Shown here: positions 1 through 8,028 of the stretch, in pieces | How positions within the stretch are numbered: position 1 is the stretch's first letter | How the letters are laid out: every line of letters begins with the position of its first letter | DNA from: Sulfuritalea sp. | GTDB lineage: Bacteria; Pseudomonadota; Gammaproteobacteria; Burkholderiales; Rhodocyclaceae | Direction: 5' to 3' | Assembly: GCA_023700805.1 (NCBI GenBank) | Contig: JAMPYF010000033.1 | Coordinates: 1 to 49,758 of the forward strand | DNA length: 49,758 nt | Notes under the pieces: model-generated | What the model was told of the DNA's origin: nothing | Seen by the model: only the letters and a program-made list of their open reading frames with translations | The model's database searches: none | Made by a program: the position numbers and the translations under genes

Positions 1-431
1 ATCTTGTCCAGGCCCGTCCAGTCGGCATCGACGTAGGTGATGGCGCCGGTCGGGCAGGCGTCGGCACAGGCCGGTTCGCCGCCGCAGAGGTCGCATTTCT
101 GCACCTTGCCGGTTTCGGCGACGTAATTCACGGTGCCGAAGGGGCAGGCAATCGTGCACACCTTGCAGCCGACGCAGATGTCCTCATGCACGGCCTTGGC
201 GCCGGTCGTCGCGTCGATGCGGATGGCATCGACCGGGCAGGCCGTCATGCACCAGGCGTCGCTGCATTGGGTGCAGGTGTAGGGCACTTTGCGGCCGGCA
301 TGCTCGAAATTGAAAACCTTGATGCGCGACTTGGAGACGTTGAATACTCCATGGTTCTCGTACGAACACGCCATTTCGCACTGCAGACAGCCGGTGCATT
401 TGTTGGCGTCGATGTGCAACGATTTTTGCAT
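1..431 (-). CDS. aorA: four-cluster 4Fe-4S ferredoxin, AOR-associated (AorA-like), partial
   Basis: The gene runs off the left edge of the window, so only the first ~143 residues are visible. The reading frame opens with MQKSLHIDANKCTGCLQCEM and carries four cysteine clusters in order: CTGCLQCEMAC, CTQCSDAWCMTACP, CVGCKVCTIACP and CDLCGGEPACADACP. This spacing predicts four [4Fe-4S] clusters in an electron-transfer subunit. Such proteins pass electrons from tungsten aldehyde:ferredoxin oxidoreductases in aromatic-degrading betaproteobacteria, and from related oxidoreductases. The start is fixed by a GAGGAGG ribosome site six bases before the ATG at 431. The catalytic subunit would lie further left, outside the window. 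AorA is my best match from memory; a generic HycB/DmsB-type ferredoxin is the alternative. Confidence 0.8.
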   Translation of the reverse strand, partial: MQKSLHIDANKCTGCLQCEMACSYENHGVFNVSKSRIKVFNFEHAGRKVPYTCTQCSDAWCMTACPVDAIRIDATTGAKAVHEDICVGCKVCTIACPFGTVNYVAETGKVQKCDLCGGEPACADACPTGAITYVDADWTGLDK

Positions 432-477
432 GATGCCTCCTCATTTATCCATTGCCGGAATATGCGAACGGGCACCT

Positions 478-507
478 ATTCTAGGCCGCGAAAAATGTTG
501 ATATCAA
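478..507 (-). promoter_or_regulatory. sigma70-type promoter for the ferredoxin gene
   Basis: On the minus strand TTGATA (507-502) and TAGAAT (483-478) are separated by 18 bp, giving an expected start near 471 and a ~40-nt leader before the ATG at 431. The -35 box lies inside a 10-bp palindrome, TTGATATCAA (498-507), which could be part of a regulator site. Promoter strength and the regulator are inferred only. Confidence 0.5.
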
Positions 508-547
508 AACTTTCGATGTTGCACTGCGTCATCCACCAACTTGCCGC

Positions 548-1408
548 TCAGCCAAGCAGAAACTTCCGCACCGGCGCCACTTGCGCTGCGTCCATGAACA
601 TCGGCGCATGGCCGACTCCGGGCACTTCGACCAAGCTCGCGCGCGGCCCGCGCCCGGTCATCTGCAAGGCGGCGTCATGGGTCAGCAGATCGGATGTTTC
701 GCCGCGCAAGAGCAGCGTCGGACAGGCAATGCCGTCGTAGAGCGGCCACAGCTCGACGTCCTTGCCATCGCCGGCCGCGAGCATTTCACGAAAGGCCTGG
801 GCGATGCCCGGGTCATAAGCGAACTCGATCTTGCCGTCGTTCGCCGTTTTCGTCACATGCACCGTCAGGTGCCGCCACTGCTCATCGCTGAAACTGCCGA
901 AGGTGGCCGAGACGAAGCGGACGAAGGCCTCGGCCTGCTCAATGCCGTCGAAGCGCGGCGCGGTGCCGAGATAAGTGCCGATGCGCTCCAGCGACGTCGC
1001 CGTGATCACCGGCCCGACGTCATTCAGCACCAGTCGCGTGATCGGGGTTTCCGGCTGGCAGGCCAGCGCCATGCCGATCAGGCCGCCCATCGAAGTGCCG
1101 ACCCAATGCACCGTCTCCACATTCAGGCGGGCCAGCAACGCCGTCATGTCGGCGCAGTACTGCGGCAGCGCATACAGCGACTTGTTGCGCAGCCAGTCGC
1201 TGCGCCCGCGCCCCACCACGTCGGGGCAGACCACCCGGTAGTCGGCCGCCAGCGCCTGCGCCAGGAAATCGAAGTCGCGCCCGCTGCGCGTCAGGCCATG
1301 CACGCAGACCAGCACCTTCGGATTCGCCGCATCGCCCCACTCCACATAGGCCATGTGATGAAAACCGGCGGCACTCAGACACTTCACTTTTCCTTCACGC
1401 ATTTCCAC
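548..1408 (-). CDS. alpha/beta hydrolase
   Basis: Single-domain alpha/beta hydrolase of ~287 residues. The oxyanion HG motif (VCVHGLTRSGRDFDF) is near residue 37, the nucleophile elbow GTSMGG places the catalytic Ser near residue 107, an acid follows in RGETSDLLTHD, and the catalytic His lies in VPGVGHAPMF near the C-terminus. I prefer the GTG at 1408 as start because GGAG lies eight bases upstream; an in-frame ATG at 1444 would lengthen the protein by 12 residues without a ribosome site. Substrate is unknown; the fold covers esterases, lipases and C-C hydrolases. It follows srkA on the same strand across a repeat-filled 79-bp gap, and the ferredoxin lies 116 bp downstream behind its own promoter. 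Confidence 0.85.
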   Translation of the reverse strand: MEMREGKVKCLSAAGFHHMAYVEWGDAANPKVLVCVHGLTRSGRDFDFLAQALAADYRVVCPDVVGRGRSDWLRNKSLYALPQYCADMTALLARLNVETVHWVGTSMGGLIGMALACQPETPITRLVLNDVGPVITATSLERIGTYLGTAPRFDGIEQAEAFVRFVSATFGSFSDEQWRHLTVHVTKTANDGKIEFAYDPGIAQAFREMLAAGDGKDVELWPLYDGIACPTLLLRGETSDLLTHDAALQMTGRGPRASLVEVPGVGHAPMFMDAAQVAPVRKFLLG

Positions 1409-1426
1409 GTTTGTTTCTCCAGATTT

Positions 1427-1484
1427 GCGGGCAAAGCCCGCCATAAATAGTCACCCCCTTCCCCGGGAAGGGGGCCGGGGGGAT
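1427..1484. repeat. hairpin plus G/C-rich palindromic repeat (copy 1)
   Basis: A small hairpin GCGGGC-AAA-GCCCGC (1427-1441) is followed by a 10+1+10 perfect palindrome (arms CCCCCTTCCC 1454-1463 and GGGAAGGGGG 1465-1474) and a GGGGGG-containing tail. A second copy of the palindrome with compensating arm changes is at 43183-43203 and a shorter relative is at 44429-44444. It sits between srkA and the hydrolase gene. Confidence 0.65.
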
Positions 1485-1487
1485 GGC

Positions 1488-2471
1488 TCACCGCGGCACG
1501 ATCGGGCTTTCCTGCATCGCAGCCACCTGCTCGCGCAGTTCGAGTATCCGCTCCTCCCAATAGCGATTCGTGGCAAACCACGGAAACGCCGCGGGAAAGG
1601 CCGGATCGTCCCAGCGCCGCGCCAGCCAGGCCGAATGATGGATCAGGCGCAGCGTGCGCAGGGCTTCGACCAGTTGCAGTTCGCGGTCGTCGAATTCGCG
1701 GAAAGTCTCGTATCCGGCCAGCACATGACCGAACTGCCGTCCCATTTCTTCGGCGTCGCCCGACAGCAGCATCCACAGGTCCTGGATCGCCGGTCCCATG
1801 CGGGCGTCGTCGAAATCGACGAAATGCGGGCCGTCCCGGGTCCACAGCACGTTGCCGGCGTGGCAGTCGCCGTGCAGTCGCAGTTGCCCGACTTGTCCGG
1901 CACGCGCATAGCAATCGCGCACCCCCTCCAGTGCCTGTTCGGCGACGCCGCGCCAGACAGGCTCGAGTTGCGGCGGAATCACCCGGTTGGCCAGCAGCCA
2001 GTCGCGCGGCTCGACGCCGAAGCTCTGGATGTTCAGCGTTTCCCGTTGCGCGAAGGGCGTGCGCGCGCCCACGATATGGATGCGCGCCATCAGACGGCCC
2101 ATCCATTCCAGTATCTGCGGCTCAGCGAATTCCGGCGCGCGCCCGCCCTGTTTCGGGAACACCGAGAAGCGGAACCCGCCGTGGACGAACAGCGTCCTGC
2201 CATCGATCACCAGGGGCGTCACCACCGGCAGTTCGTCGGCCACCATGGCCGCCGTGAAGGCGTGTTCCTCGGCGATCTGCGCGTCGCTCCAGCGTCCCGG
2301 CCGATAGAACTTGGCGACCACCGGCGCACTGTCTTCGATGCCGATCTGCCAGACCCGGTTTTCGTAGCTATTGAGCGCCATCAAGGCGCCGTCGCAGCGA
2401 TAGCCGACGCTTTCCAGCGCGTCGAGAATGCGCGCGGGGGTCAGGCCGGCAAAGGGAATGCTGTGAGTCAT
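1488..2471 (-). CDS. srkA: SrkA-type stress response Ser/Thr protein kinase (YihE/RdoA family)
   Basis: 327 residues, the usual length of the family. The N-terminal half contains VVAKFYRPGRWSDAQIAEEH, the nucleotide-binding Lys/Arg region typical of YihE. The catalytic loop LRLHGDCHAGNVLW has Asp near residue 202 and Asn near 207, and the metal-binding segment HFVDFDDARMGPAIQDLW follows. SrkA is a cytosolic kinase that in E. coli counteracts stress-induced cell death downstream of Cpx and the MazEF system. The gene starts 36 bp after the comEC stop on the same strand, so the two may be co-transcribed. The next gene downstream is separated by a repeat element. Confidence 0.9.
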   Translation of the reverse strand: MTHSIPFAGLTPARILDALESVGYRCDGALMALNSYENRVWQIGIEDSAPVVAKFYRPGRWSDAQIAEEHAFTAAMVADELPVVTPLVIDGRTLFVHGGFRFSVFPKQGGRAPEFAEPQILEWMGRLMARIHIVGARTPFAQRETLNIQSFGVEPRDWLLANRVIPPQLEPVWRGVAEQALEGVRDCYARAGQVGQLRLHGDCHAGNVLWTRDGPHFVDFDDARMGPAIQDLWMLLSGDAEEMGRQFGHVLAGYETFREFDDRELQLVEALRTLRLIHHSAWLARRWDDPAFPAAFPWFATNRYWEERILELREQVAAMQESPIVPR

Positions 2472-2507
2472 GGCAGGCGCCGTGAAATTTCCGACCCCAA
2501 TTATCGT

Positions 2508-4871
2508 CTACCGCGCATGCCAGTAGCGCCTTCGCTCGGCGCGTTCGTGCCGGAAACCTATGCCCGCCGCGTCCAGGTCGATCCTGACGGCACCATCGGC
2601 ATCCGTCCGATGCAGGCGGGCGCCGCTTTGCAGGTAGCGTGCCACCACGTCTTCGCGCGGATGGCCGAAGCGATTGCGGTAGCCGACCGGGAAGACCACG
2701 TCGCGCGCTGCCACCGCGGCCATGAACTCGGGCGTCGATGAAGTCTTGCTGCCGTGATGCGGGACCGTCATCACGGCAGCCGCCAGTTCGGCCGGATGCT
2801 GCCGGAGCAGCGCGCGTTCCGACACCGCCTCGATGTCGGAAGTCAGCAGCATCGATTGCCCGGCGGCCGTCACGCGCAACACGCAACTCAAGTCGTTGGT
2901 CTTGCGCGAAAGCGCCTCGGCGCCGGGATGCAGCATTTCGAAGCGCACGCCGTCCCAGTCCCAGGCATCGCCGTCGCGGCACAGTTCGTGGGGCACCGGC
3001 TGCGCCGACAGGGCATGCTCGAAGGGCAGCGAGGTTTTCAGTATCGCCACGGGCAGGGCCGCCAGCACCGAGGCCGCACCGCCCTCGTGGTCCTTGTCGG
3101 CATGGCTGACCAGCAGCGCATCGAGTCCGCGCACGCCCATCGCGCGCAGGTAGGGCGCGATGATGCGGTTGCCGCTGTCGGCGTCCGCCGAAAATGCCGG
3201 CCCGGCATCGAACAGCAGATCGTGGCCGGCGGTCTGGACATGGATCGCCAGTCCCTGGCCGACGTCGAGCACCGCAATCGCGGCGGCGCCGGGGGCGGGG
3301 CGCGGCGGCAGCACCGTCAGCAGCGGCAGAAAGGCCAGCAGCCCCAGCCAGCGCGCCGGGAAGCCGCGCGGCAGCAAGAGCCAGATGCCGCCGCCCAGCG
3401 TCAGCAGCACCGACCATGGCGGCGGCGCGGCCTGCTGCCAGATCGCCAGCGGCAGGCCCGCAAGCCAGTCGACGCAGACCATCAGCCAGGTCGTCAGCAG
3501 ATGCGCCAGCGACAACAGCGGATCGAGCGGCGGCAGGCTGCCGAGCAAGGCCAGCGGGGCGACGACGAAGCTGACCAACGGGATCGCCACGGCATTGGCC
3601 AGCGGCGAGACCAGCGAAAACTGCTGAAACAGGGCCAGCAGGGCCGGCAGCATGCCCAGGGTCACGGCCCACTGCGCACGCCCCCACTCGATCAGCCAAT
3701 GCGCCGGCCCCAGCCGCCCGCTGCCGATATGGAACAGCAGCGCCACCGCGCCGAAGGAAAGCCAGAAGCCCGCGGCCAGCACCGCCCAGGGATCGAGCAG
3801 CAGGACCAGCAGCAGTGCCAGCGCCAGCACGCGCGAGCCGGCGATCTCGCGCGTCGTCAGGCGCGCCAGCGCCACCACGCCGAGCATATACAGCGTGCGC
3901 TGAGCCGGCACGGCGAAGCCGGCCAGCAGGCAATACAGCAGGGCTGCCAGGAAGCCGCCGACGGTCGCCGCCTGCTGCGCCGGAATGGCCAGCGGCAGGC
4001 GCGCCGAGCGCCGCCACAGCCAGTTGACCAGCGCATAGGCCAGCCCCGCCAGCATGGTAACGTGCAGGCCCGATATGCTCATCAGGTGGGTGATGCCGGT
4101 GCGGGCGAAGGTCTGCCACAGGCCGGGGTCGATCGCATGCTGGTCGCCGATGGCCAGCGCGATCAAGATGCCCGCATACGGCGCGTCCGGCAGCGCGGCG
4201 TGGAAGCGGTCGCGTATCGCTTCGCGCAGCATTTCCACCGCGTAGCCCGGCTGCCATACCCGGGCATCGATGCGCTCGGCGCTCTGCGGGCGCACGTAGC
4301 CGGTGGCGCGGATGCCGCGCTCGAACAGCCAGGCTTCGTAATCGAAGCCATGCGGATTGAGATTGCCGTGCGGACGCTTCAGTCGCACCGTGAAGCGCCA
4401 GCGCTCGCCGGCGCGCACGGGAATCAGCGGCGAGGCTTCATCGCCGGCCTCGTCGCGGCCGCGATACCAGGCCAGCGAGATGTGCGGCGGCAGGCCGGCC
4501 GCAGCCCGCTCGACGTCGAATTCGAAGCGCACGCCGCGCTCCAGTGCCTGCGGCAGGCCGGCGACCACGCCGGTCAGTTCGATGTCGCGGCCTTCCAGCG
4601 CCGCCGGCAGCTCGTCGGCCAGCCGCAGATGGGCGAACCCCGCCGCCCAGACGAAACCCAGCGCGACTCCGGCGGCAAGCCAGAGCGCCGACGCAACAAA
4701 GCGCCGTGTCGCCTGCGCCAACTCTTGCGGCCTGCTGCGCAGCGCCAGCCCCAGCAAGGCACACACCGCCGCACCCGCGGCGATGGCGGCCAGCCAGCTT
4801 GCGCCAGGCAGCACCGCCTGCTGCTGCAACAACCAGATACCGCCGGCAAGGGCTATGACAAAAAGGCGCAT
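2508..4871 (-). CDS. comEC: ComEC/Rec2-type competence DNA-uptake channel
   Basis: 787 residues. An N-terminal group of hydrophobic helices is followed by the periplasmic OB-type DUF4131 region (~80-210), the ComEC transmembrane domain with the hallmark HLMSISGLHV (~262-271), further membrane helices to ~530, and a C-terminal metallo-beta-lactamase domain with SHADKDHEGG (~589-598) and VPHHGSKTSS. ComEC carries single-stranded DNA across the inner membrane during natural transformation. I place the start at the ATG at 4871 rather than an in-frame ATG 36 bp upstream, because the upstream codons lie inside a 17-bp perfect inverted repeat whose right half supplies a CATAAT box seven bases before this ATG. 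No ribosome site is evident, which fits a leaderless or very short-leader mRNA. Confidence 0.93.
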   Translation of the reverse strand: MRLFVIALAGGIWLLQQQAVLPGASWLAAIAAGAAVCALLGLALRSRPQELAQATRRFVASALWLAAGVALGFVWAAGFAHLRLADELPAALEGRDIELTGVVAGLPQALERGVRFEFDVERAAAGLPPHISLAWYRGRDEAGDEASPLIPVRAGERWRFTVRLKRPHGNLNPHGFDYEAWLFERGIRATGYVRPQSAERIDARVWQPGYAVEMLREAIRDRFHAALPDAPYAGILIALAIGDQHAIDPGLWQTFARTGITHLMSISGLHVTMLAGLAYALVNWLWRRSARLPLAIPAQQAATVGGFLAALLYCLLAGFAVPAQRTLYMLGVVALARLTTREIAGSRVLALALLLVLLLDPWAVLAAGFWLSFGAVALLFHIGSGRLGPAHWLIEWGRAQWAVTLGMLPALLALFQQFSLVSPLANAVAIPLVSFVVAPLALLGSLPPLDPLLSLAHLLTTWLMVCVDWLAGLPLAIWQQAAPPPWSVLLTLGGGIWLLLPRGFPARWLGLLAFLPLLTVLPPRPAPGAAAIAVLDVGQGLAIHVQTAGHDLLFDAGPAFSADADSGNRIIAPYLRAMGVRGLDALLVSHADKDHEGGAASVLAALPVAILKTSLPFEHALSAQPVPHELCRDGDAWDWDGVRFEMLHPGAEALSRKTNDLSCVLRVTAAGQSMLLTSDIEAVSERALLRQHPAELAAAVMTVPHHGSKTSSTPEFMAAVAARDVVFPVGYRNRFGHPREDVVARYLQSGARLHRTDADGAVRIDLDAAGIGFRHERAERRRYWHAR

Positions 4872-4875
4872 GGTC

Positions 4876-4913
4876 GGGATTATGTCCCTGGCGAGAGCCA
4901 GGGACATAATCCC
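4876..4913. repeat. 17-bp perfect inverted repeat upstream of comEC
   Basis: Left arm 4876-4892 and right arm 4897-4913 are exact reverse complements around a GAGA loop; the arm reads GGGATTATGTCCCTGGC. The element begins five bases from the comEC ATG and contains a minus-strand CATAAT box. It resembles REP-type palindromes that accompany REP-associated transposases, but none is present here. A shorter relative with GGGGACA/TGTCCCC elements lies near 21326-21364. Confidence 0.75.
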
Positions 4914-4973
4914 CCGGTGGGATCAACCATGCGCCCGAACCCGTCCCGTGGAACGGGTCGGAAGTGCCTGCGC

Positions 4974-5123
4974 TCAGAGCTTGTTAAGAAATCGTAGCGA
5001 GCGAGCCGCAGCGGGGTGCGGCCGGAGCGCAGCTACCGGAATGTACGCGTTTGTACATGAGGATAGCGAGCACCGCCCAAACCCCGATCCGGCTCGCGCA
5101 GTAGATTTATTCACAAGCTCTCA
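4974..5123. mobile_element. MITE-like element with 20-bp terminal inverted repeats
   Basis: About 150 bp bounded by near-identical inverted ends: the left end reads CAGAGCTTGTTAAGAAATC and the reverse complement of the right end reads GAGAGCTTGTGAATAAATC, three mismatches. The inside has no gene and is rich in short inverted motifs such as GTACGCGTTTGTAC. The right end overlaps the stop codon of the CBS-domain gene (5121-5123), so this insertion supplied or abuts that stop. I remember similar GAGCTTGT-ended elements between genes of Rhodocyclales, but could not check copies. Confidence 0.7.
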
Positions 5124-5711
5124 GGTCTTCAGGGCGAGACTGATTTCAGCGAAGGTCTGGGCGATCTCGATGGTCTCCACCGGTTCGCCGAGCTGGCGCG
5201 CGAGCTGGGAGCAGGAGAACAGTCCGCGCAGCACCTGGTTGCCGGCCGCGTCCTCGTCCACCACCGCCGCATGCTGGCGCCCCTTGGACTTGAGCGTCGC
5301 CACGACATGGCCGACGTGCGCGTGCATCACGTCGTCCATGCTGATCACTTCGAGCCTGTCCTCCGGGGTCATGATGTCGCGCACCAGCGCATCGGCGCGG
5401 GAAATGCCGCGGGCGTTGATGCACTGCAAGGTCTTCTCGCCCAGCAGGTCGTTCGAGGTGATGATGCCGAGAACATGATTCTCCTCGCTCATCACCAGCA
5501 ACAGATGCACCTTGCGCCGGCGCATGACGCGTGCCGCGGTGTCGACGCTGACGTCGGGATCGATGGTGAAGGCGGTGACCTTCTGGAAATCGGTCATCAC
5601 CGTCATCGCGGGATCTTCGAAGCTGACCTTGGGCGGCAGGACCTGGCTCGGGCTATGGACGGTGGTGCGAGGCCGCAAGGGCCGATTGGGCAGGGCGGAA
5701 TACTTGCGCAT
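5121..5711 (-). CDS. CBS-domain protein
   Basis: 196 residues with a tandem CBS pair: the first CBS motif spans roughly 55-115 (TIDPDVSVDTAARVMRRRKV, then VLGIITSNDLLG) and the second ~125-190 (DIMTPEDRLEVISMDDVM, ending in a LRGLFSCSQLARQLG strand-helix unit). CBS pairs bind adenosyl nucleotides and usually regulate a partner. The ATG at 5711 is preceded by AGGAGG eight bases upstream, so the longer in-frame extension to 5864 is not used. The stop codon lies on the edge of the MITE-like element, so the last residues could differ from uninterrupted homologues. The gene is divergent from the FAH-family gene; no partner is obvious nearby. Confidence 0.85.
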   Translation of the reverse strand: MRKYSALPNRPLRPRTTVHSPSQVLPPKVSFEDPAMTVMTDFQKVTAFTIDPDVSVDTAARVMRRRKVHLLLVMSEENHVLGIITSNDLLGEKTLQCINARGISRADALVRDIMTPEDRLEVISMDDVMHAHVGHVVATLKSKGRQHAAVVDEDAAGNQVLRGLFSCSQLARQLGEPVETIEIAQTFAEISLALKT

Positions 5712-5974
5712 CGTGATCCTCCTATGGATTGTTTCGTCGGGCCAGCCTCTTCGGGCGGGTTTGACGCATTCTTCGCCCGAACCGCGCTTGCCGTCCAAAC
5801 CATTTTTTTGATAAGGGCATTCAAGCGCATGGAGATTTGCCCGGTCGGCAGGCTGCGGCGCCACGGTATTTATGCAATGGACATCACTCGACCCGCATCG
5901 ATCACGGGCAGGCTCGCATCTGCGGTTTGGGACAGGCGATGAGCGATAATGGTTCCGACATTTCAGGAGCCGCC

Positions 5975-6673
5975 ATGAGCTACGTCATCCCCCCCGCCCC
6001 GATTCCGGCCGTGCCGGTCGCCGGCAGCACCGGGACATTTCCGGTGCGGCGCATTTACTGCGTCGGCCGCAACTACGCCGCGCATGCGCGCGAGATGGGT
6101 TCCGACCCGGACCGCGAGCCGCCCTTCTTCTTCTGCAAGCCGGCCGATGCCGTGGTGCCGGCGGCGCCCGGTGTCACGGTGGAAGTCGCCTATCCGCCGC
6201 AGACCGCCAACTATCACCACGAAGTCGAACTCGTGGTGGCGATCGGCAAGCGCGGCCGCGACATTTCCAGGGAGTCCGCCGGCGACCATGTCTGGGGCTA
6301 TGCGGTCGGCTTCGACATGACCCGGCGCGACCTGCAATTCGCCCTGCGCGACAAGGGCCGGCCCTGGGAACTGGGCAAGGCCTTCGACCAGTCGGCGCCG
6401 ATAGCGCCCATCGTTCCCGTCGGCCGCTGCGGCCACCCCGGCGCCGGCCGGGTCTGGCTCACGGTCAACGGCAAGACGAAGCAGGAGGGCGACCTCGCCG
6501 ACCTGATCTGGTCGGTGCCGGAAACCATCGCCCATCTTTCGCAGTACTTCGAGCTGTGCCCCGGCGACCTGATATTCACCGGCACGCCGGAGGGCGTCGG
6601 CCCCGTGGTGAGGGGCGACTTGGTTGCCGGCGGCGTGGCCGGCGTCGGCGAACTGTCGATCCGCATCGTCTGA
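5975..6673 (+). CDS. fumarylacetoacetate hydrolase family protein (fumarylpyruvate hydrolase-like)
   Basis: 232 residues, the size of single-domain FAH hydrolases. Diagnostic stretches are YCVGRNYAAHAREMG (~27-41), the metal-binding NYHHEVELVVAIGKRGRDIS, VGFDMTRRDLQFALRDKGRP, the AFDQSAPIAP segment and LIFTGTPEGVGPV. These enzymes cleave acylpyruvates using Mg2+ or Mn2+; the sequence most recalls fumarylpyruvate hydrolase of the gentisate route (known family feature), but substrate is not provable here. AGGAG lies six bases before the ATG. A GATAAT box at 5945-5950 is a possible -10. The DUF2062 gene follows after 29 bp and is probably co-transcribed. Confidence 0.88.
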   Translation: MSYVIPPAPIPAVPVAGSTGTFPVRRIYCVGRNYAAHAREMGSDPDREPPFFFCKPADAVVPAAPGVTVEVAYPPQTANYHHEVELVVAIGKRGRDISRESAGDHVWGYAVGFDMTRRDLQFALRDKGRPWELGKAFDQSAPIAPIVPVGRCGHPGAGRVWLTVNGKTKQEGDLADLIWSVPETIAHLSQYFELCPGDLIFTGTPEGVGPVVRGDLVAGGVAGVGELSIRIV

Positions 6674-6702
6674 GCCGGGACGGACCTGCGTCAAAACATG
6701 CC

Positions 6703-7248
6703 ATGCGCAAACGCATCCGCAAGATCCTGCCCGACCATGAGGTAGTCCGCGGCAACCGCTGGCTGGCGCCGTTCGAGAACACCCTGCTGCATCCGCGGCT
6801 GTGGCATATCAACCGCCGCTCGGCGGCCGGCGCCGTCGCGGCCGGCATGTTCTGCGGGCTGATTCCGGGGCCATTTCAAATGCTCGGGGCGGCGATCTGT
6901 GCGGTGGTGTTCCGCGTCAATCTGCCGTTGGCGCTGTTGACCACCTTCTTCAGCAATCCCTTCACCATCGTGCCGCTCTACATCGTCGCCTTCGCCCTCG
7001 GACAACTGGCGCTGCCGGGACCGGGAAAACCCTTCGTCATGCCGCCCGAGTATGGCGCGGCGGGGTTCATCGGCTGGACGCACGAATTGATGGCCTGGAT
7101 GCTCGGCCTCGGCGCGCCGCTGGCGCTGGGCCTGGTGTTGCTCGCCCTGGGCCTTGCGCTGACCAGCTATGTCCTGATTCGGGTGGCCTGGCGCATCTAT
7201 CTGGTCCGCGCCTGGCATCTGCGGCGTCGGCGGCACCACAGCGCATGA
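6703..7248 (+). CDS. DUF2062 membrane protein
   Basis: 181 residues. After a basic N-terminus (MRKRIRKILPDHEVVRGNRW) come the family hallmarks AAGAVAAGMFCGLIPGPFQM and FFSNPFTIVPLYIVAFALGQ, then a second helix pair near residues 130-165 and a basic tail. DUF2062 proteins are small inner-membrane proteins of unknown role. The gene follows the FAH-family gene closely and ends in front of a REP pair that separates it from convergent lolD. No strong ribosome site is visible, which suggests translational dependence on the upstream gene. Confidence 0.85.
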   Translation: MRKRIRKILPDHEVVRGNRWLAPFENTLLHPRLWHINRRSAAGAVAAGMFCGLIPGPFQMLGAAICAVVFRVNLPLALLTTFFSNPFTIVPLYIVAFALGQLALPGPGKPFVMPPEYGAAGFIGWTHELMAWMLGLGAPLALGLVLLALGLALTSYVLIRVAWRIYLVRAWHLRRRRHHSA

Positions 7249-7253
7249 TGTGG

Positions 7254-7302
7254 GGCGGACTTCAGTCCGCCATCCACGCCGGCCGGCTGAAGCCGGCCCT
7301 AC
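7254..7302. repeat. REP-like palindrome pair between convergent genes
   Basis: Two back-to-back hairpins: GGCGGACT-TC-AGTCCGCC (7256-7273), then GGCCGGCT-GA-AGCCGGCC about ten bases further on. They fill the gap between the DUF2062 stop and the lolD stop. The paired short-stem architecture matches REP/BIME elements spread by REP-associated transposases, and could serve as a bidirectional end for both transcripts. Confidence 0.7.
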
Positions 7303-7326
7303 GACGCCCCCGCAGGGATACCGCCC

Positions 7327-8028
7327 CTAAACCAGCACGCCATCCTGCAGGTGCAGGACCGCGCCTGCCCGTGCCGCGAGATCGAGGTCGTGGGTCACCA
7401 GAATCAGGGCCGCGCCGTGCTCGCGGCAGAGTTCCAGCAGCAGGCCGAACACCGAATCGGCCGCGCTGCGATCCAGGTTGCCGGTCGGCTCGTCGGCCAG
7501 CAGGCAGTCCGGCCGCGTCACCAGTGCACGCGCCACGGCCACGCGCTGGCGCTCGCCGCCCGACAATTCGCCGGGCCGGTGGCTCAGGCGATGGCCGAGG
7601 CCGACCCGATTCAGCACCGCGCTCGCCTGCTGCTCGGCTTCGGCGCGGTCCATGCGGCGGATCAGGAGCGGCATGGCGACGTTTTCCACGGCGGTGAATT
7701 CCATCAGCAGATGGTGGAACTGATAGACGAAGCCCAGGCTGCGGTTGCGCAGCCGTCCGCGCTGCGCCTCGCCGACCTGCGCCAGGTCGTTGCCGTGCAG
7801 CAGGACCCTGCCCGCCGTCGGCGTATCGAGTCCGCCCAGCAGGTGCAGCAAGGTGCTCTTGCCCGATCCGCTGGCGCCGACGATCGCCACCGTGTCGCCA
7901 GCGCCAACTTTCAGATCGACGCCGGTCAGGACCGCTACCTGCGCCGCGCCCTGGCGAAAAATCTTGCTCAGGCCGTGGCACTCCAGCACGGTCTCCCGCA
8001 CCTGCCCTGCCTTCTCCAGATCACTCAT
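7327..8028 (-). CDS. lolD: LolD, ATPase of the lipoprotein-releasing ABC transporter
   Basis: 233 residues, full length. Walker [10 protein letters not shown], the Q-loop region [21 protein letters not shown] typical of LolD, the signature [15 protein letters not shown], Walker [12 protein letters not shown] and the switch THD are all present. LolD powers extraction of lipoproteins from the outer face of the inner membrane for transfer to LolA. Its ATG overlaps the lolC stop by eight bases, so the two are translationally coupled. Oddity: the stretch VGAGDTV just before Walker A is encoded by a copy of the dispersed 25-bp repeat (7890-7911), with GTT and GCT codons that are rare in this region. 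Confidence 0.95.
   Translation of the reverse strand: MSDLEKAGQVRETVLECHGLSKIFRQGAAQVAVLTGVDLKVGAGDTVAIVGASGSGKSTLLHLLGGLDTPTAGRVLLHGNDLAQVGEAQRGRLRNRSLGFVYQFHHLLMEFTAVENVAMPLLIRRMDRAEAEQQASAVLNRVGLGHRLSHRPGELSGGERQRVAVARALVTRPDCLLADEPTGNLDRSAADSVFGLLLELCREHGAALILVTHDLDLAARAGAVLHLQDGVLV
7890..7911 (-). repeat. dispersed 25-bp repeat, copy inside lolD
   Basis: Minus-strand copy with the full core GTTGGCGCTGGCGA followed by CACGG. It encodes VGAGDTV immediately upstream of the Walker A loop of LolD. Confidence 0.75.

Noticed and set aside
2754..4997. Long plus-strand frame opposite comEC
   Set aside because: Gln/Arg-rich low-complexity translation, no ribosome site; comEC on the other strand has clear motifs.
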